Source: Rhizobium bangladeshense
GTDB lineage: Bacteria; Pseudomonadota; Alphaproteobacteria; Rhizobiales; Rhizobiaceae
Direction of reading: 5' to 3'
Assembly: GCF_017357245.1 (NCBI RefSeq)
Contig: NZ_CP071612.1
Location: forward strand, 1 to 60,000
Length of the DNA: 60,000 nucleotides
Shown: piece by piece, positions 57,705 through 60,000 of the stretch
How positions within the stretch are numbered: position 1 is the first letter of the stretch
Layout of the letters: each line of letters begins with the position of its first letter
The notes under the pieces: model-generated
Seen by the model: the letters and a program-made list of their open reading frames with translations, nothing else
Told to the model about the DNA's origin: nothing
The model's database searches: none
Made by a program: the position numbers and the translations under genes

Positions 57705-60000
57705 TCATGTACCACGTGGTTTTGCCCGTGTCGTCGGCAACGCTTCTTCCGGCCGTTCCGGCCAGGGATGGCGGGGATAGCGCCCGCGCATCTCGGCACG
57801 TACGTCCTTCCATGAGCCGGCCCAGAAGCCAGGCAGGTCGCGTGTCGTCTGGATCGGCCGATGCGCCGGCGACGTCAGCTCCAGGAGCAGCGGCAGGCGG
57901 CCTCCGGCGATCGCCGGGTGCTGCCGGAGCCCGAAAAGCTCTTGCACGCGGATCGTCAGGACCGGCTCCTCGCCCTCATATTGAATCGGATGCCTTTGGC
58001 CCGTCGGCGCCTCGAAATGCGTCGGGGCGAGCCGGCTAAGATCGCGCTGCAGCTCGTGCGGCACCAGCGACATCAGTCCGTTCGAAAGCCCTGCCGCGGA
58101 AATCTCCGAGAGGCTTCGGGCGTCTTCCTGGAAGGGAGCGAACCAGTCCTCCATTCGCGAAAGCAGAGCGGTGTCGCTGACGTCGGGCCAGGGGTCGCCG
58201 ATCGTTCTGTGAAGGAACCCGATCCGCTCACGCAGCTGGATGGCGTCCTTCGAGAAGGCAAGTTGATCGAGCCCGATTTCGCGCACGCCTTCCATCAGCG
58301 CCCGGGTGACGGCCGCCCCCGAAGGACGCGGCAAGGGGGTCTCGTCGAAGACGATTGCGCCGAGCCGGGTTGCCCGCCGCGCCCGCACTTGTCGGCTCTG
58401 TCGGTCGAAGAATATCTGATCGTCGGTTTTGATTTCGCCGGGCAATTCGGCTTCGATATCGCCGCGCGTCACTTCGGCCGCCGCCAGGATCCGCGCCTGC
58501 GCCGCCCGGCCGGTGAGATCGGCGATCACAAGCATCTGGCTACCGGCGAGCCTCTCGGTCTCCGGCAGCTCGGCTCCCCGACCGTTCGCCATCACGAATC
58601 GCCCGCGCCCGCCCCGCTGAAGCGCGATTCGATCCGGGAAAGCGTGCAGCAGAAGCTGGCCCGCAAGCGCCGGCGCCGTTGCGGCAATCCTGTCGAGCCC
58701 GCTCGCCAACCGCGCCGCGAGCCGCCGCGAGGCTTCCGCTCTTTCGCCGCGCTCGGCCTTGAAGCGCCGCAGCCGCTCCTCGATATCAAGGCTCGTTCCG
58801 CCAAGTCCCTGTTCGGTCAGGAGCACGGCGATCGATGCCGCATCGCGTGCATGCCCCGATTCGCCCGTCGAGACGACCATCGCGGCAAGCCGTGGCGGCA
58901 GGGCGAGATCGCGCATCACCTTGCCGCGCGACGTCAACGCACCGTCCTTGTCGAGCGCGCCGAGCTGGCCAAGCAGAACCCGCGCTTCCTTAAGCGTCGT
59001 TTCCGGCGGTTGATCGACAAAGGCCAGCGACCGCGGATCCTGCACACCCCAGTGCGCGAGATCGAGCACCAGCCCGGAAAGATCGCTGGAAAGGATCTGC
59101 GGCGGCGTGAAGGCCGGCAGTGCCGCCGTCTGTCCCTGGTGCCACAGCCTGACGGCGATGCCCGGTGCCGTTCGCCCGGCGCGGCCAGCCCGCTGATCGG
59201 CGGAAGCGCGCGACACGCGCACCGTCTCGAGCCGCGTGATACCGGTCGATGCTTCGAATACCGGCAGGCGCTGCAACCCGCTGTCGATCACGATCCTCAC
59301 GCCGTCGATGGTGATCGATGTTTCGGCAATCGACGTCGCGAGAACAATCTTGCGCGTGCCGGTGGGTGCCGGTCGGATCGCGGCATCCTGCTCCTTCTGG
59401 CCGAGGTTGCCATAGAGCGGCGCAATCAGCGTTTCGGGCCCGAATCGTCTCTGCAGCCGCTCCGCCGTCCGCGTGATTTCCGCCTGGCCGGGCAGGAAAG
59501 CGAGGATCGAGCCGGTTTCGTTGGCATGCGCCTCGATAATCGCCCGTGTCACGGCATCGTCGATGCGTTCGTTGCCCGGCCGGTCCTGGTAACGGATATC
59601 GATGGGAAAGCTGCGTCCCAGGCTTTCGATGACAGGTGGATCCTGGAGCAGGGCGGCCACACGTTCGACGTCGAGCGTCGCCGACATCACAAGGATACGC
59701 AGATCCTCGCGCAGGGCGGATTGGACGTCGAGCGCCAGCGCCAGCCCGAAATCGGCATCGAGCGAACGCTCGTGGAATTCGTCGAAGATCACGGCCGAGA
59801 TTCCGGCAAGCTCCGGATCGTCGAGAACCATCCGGGCAAAAACCCCTTCCGTCACCACTTCAATCCGCGTCCCTGCCGATATCCTGTTGTCGAGGCGCAT
59901 GCGGTAGCCGACTGTTTCGCCGACCTGCTCTCCAAGCAGCGATGCCATCCGGCTTGCCGCCGCTCGCGCTGCCAGACGCCGCGGCTCCAGCAGAATAATT
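57705..60000 (-). CDS. hrpB: ATP-dependent helicase HrpB (N terminus outside the window)
   Basis: A DEAH-family RNA helicase-like protein of unknown physiological role. The visible part begins at about the IILLEPRRLAAR segment (motif Ia) at the window edge, then shows the DEFH variant of the DEAH box, SAT, QRAGRAGR (motif VI), a helical domain and the HrpB C-terminal domain (PF08482). The Walker A motif and true start lie beyond position 60000. An ATG at 59948 exists within the gene and is not the real start. It is 21 bases upstream of actS. Confidence 0.93.
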   Translation of the reverse strand, partial: IILLEPRRLAARAAASRMASLLGEQVGETVGYRMRLDNRISAGTRIEVVTEGVFARMVLDDPELAGISAVIFDEFHERSLDADFGLALALDVQSALREDLRILVMSATLDVERVAALLQDPPVIESLGRSFPIDIRYQDRPGNERIDDAVTRAIIEAHANETGSILAFLPGQAEITRTAERLQRRFGPETLIAPLYGNLGQKEQDAAIRPAPTGTRKIVLATSIAETSITIDGVRIVIDSGLQRLPVFEASTGITRLETVRVSRASADQRAGRAGRTAPGIAVRLWHQGQTAALPAFTPPQILSSDLSGLVLDLAHWGVQDPRSLAFVDQPPETTLKEARVLLGQLGALDKDGALTSRGKVMRDLALPPRLAAMVVSTGESGHARDAASIAVLLTEQGLGGTSLDIEERLRRFKAERGERAEASRRLAARLASGLDRIAATAPALAGQLLLHAFPDRIALQRGGRGRFVMANGRGAELPETERLAGSQMLVIADLTGRAAQARILAAAEVTRGDIEAELPGEIKTDDQIFFDRQSRQVRARRATRLGAIVFDETPLPRPSGAAVTRALMEGVREIGLDQLAFSKDAIQLRERIGFLHRTIGDPWPDVSDTALLSRMEDWFAPFQEDARSLSEISAAGLSNGLMSLVPHELQRDLSRLAPTHFEAPTGQRHPIQYEGEEPVLTIRVQELFGLRQHPAIAGGRLPLLLELTSPAHRPIQTTRDLPGFWAGSWKDVRAEMRGRYPRHPWPERPEEALPTTRAKPRGT

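Overview
The window looks like a stretch of core chromosome from a Rhizobium species of the R. etli / R. leguminosarum group (Alphaproteobacteria, Hyphomicrobiales). The basis is high G+C, strong G/C third-position bias, rhizobium-like protein sequences (ChvG/ChvI, ActS/ActR, DivL, alphaproteobacterial AddA/AddB, PhaZ) and one intergenic repeat of a type seen in rhizobia. The species is inferred from recalled protein similarity, not from a search. I see no phage, insertion sequence, CRISPR array, tRNA or rRNA. Almost every base is in a housekeeping gene or a short intergenic region.

Layout. 1-472: non-coding, A+T-rich patch, DnaA-box-like sites and GANTC sites; probably the chromosomal replication origin. 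473-4099 (+): tightly overlapping ppsR-maf-aroE-coaE-dnaQ. 4152-5248 (-): secB and an FxsA-family membrane protein. 5372-10725 (+): Tim44-like, mltA, Smr-domain and XRE-regulator genes in an overlapping run, then gyrB. 10793-11726 (-): nitroreductase and DUF2218 genes. 11881-12003: a possible gene remnant. 12066-15937 (+): FAH-family enzyme, intracellular PHB depolymerase, DUF2852, a RIME-like repeat and a DUF45 metallopeptidase. 16013-21072 (+): trpF-trpB-trpA-accD-folC.

21131-38744 is almost entirely on the minus strand. In transcription order it carries chvI-chvG-hprK, EIIA(Man)-HPr, ahcY, then divL, a tsaE-amgK fusion, a nucleotidyltransferase of the MurU type, addB-addA and trxA. Three themes meet here: envelope and acid signalling (ChvG/ChvI) coupled to a regulatory phosphotransferase system, cell-cycle control (a DivL-type pseudokinase with Tyr in place of the phospho-acceptor His) next to cell-wall recycling, and double-strand-break repair.

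39084-41853 (+): pckA (divergent from chvI), arfB and alkB. 41868-47295 (-): hisB, DUF2628, hisH, two small unknown genes, hisA, hisF, hisE and coaA in one compact run. 47473-54266 (+): hslV-hslU, a secreted DUF1402 protein, a cytochrome P450 and malate synthase G. 54338-60000: an L,D-transpeptidase lipoprotein (-), an MmcB-like repair protein (+), the ActR/ActS redox two-component pair (-) and an HrpB helicase that runs off the right edge (-).

I found no obviously novel mobile or defence system. The most interesting items are the probable origin, the Tyr-substituted DivL beside the TsaE-AmgK fusion, the ChvG-HprK coupling with an incomplete PTS, a palindrome before ahcY resembling a SAH/Met-type operator, and the divergence of AddB and AccD from metal-site architectures known in other bacteria.
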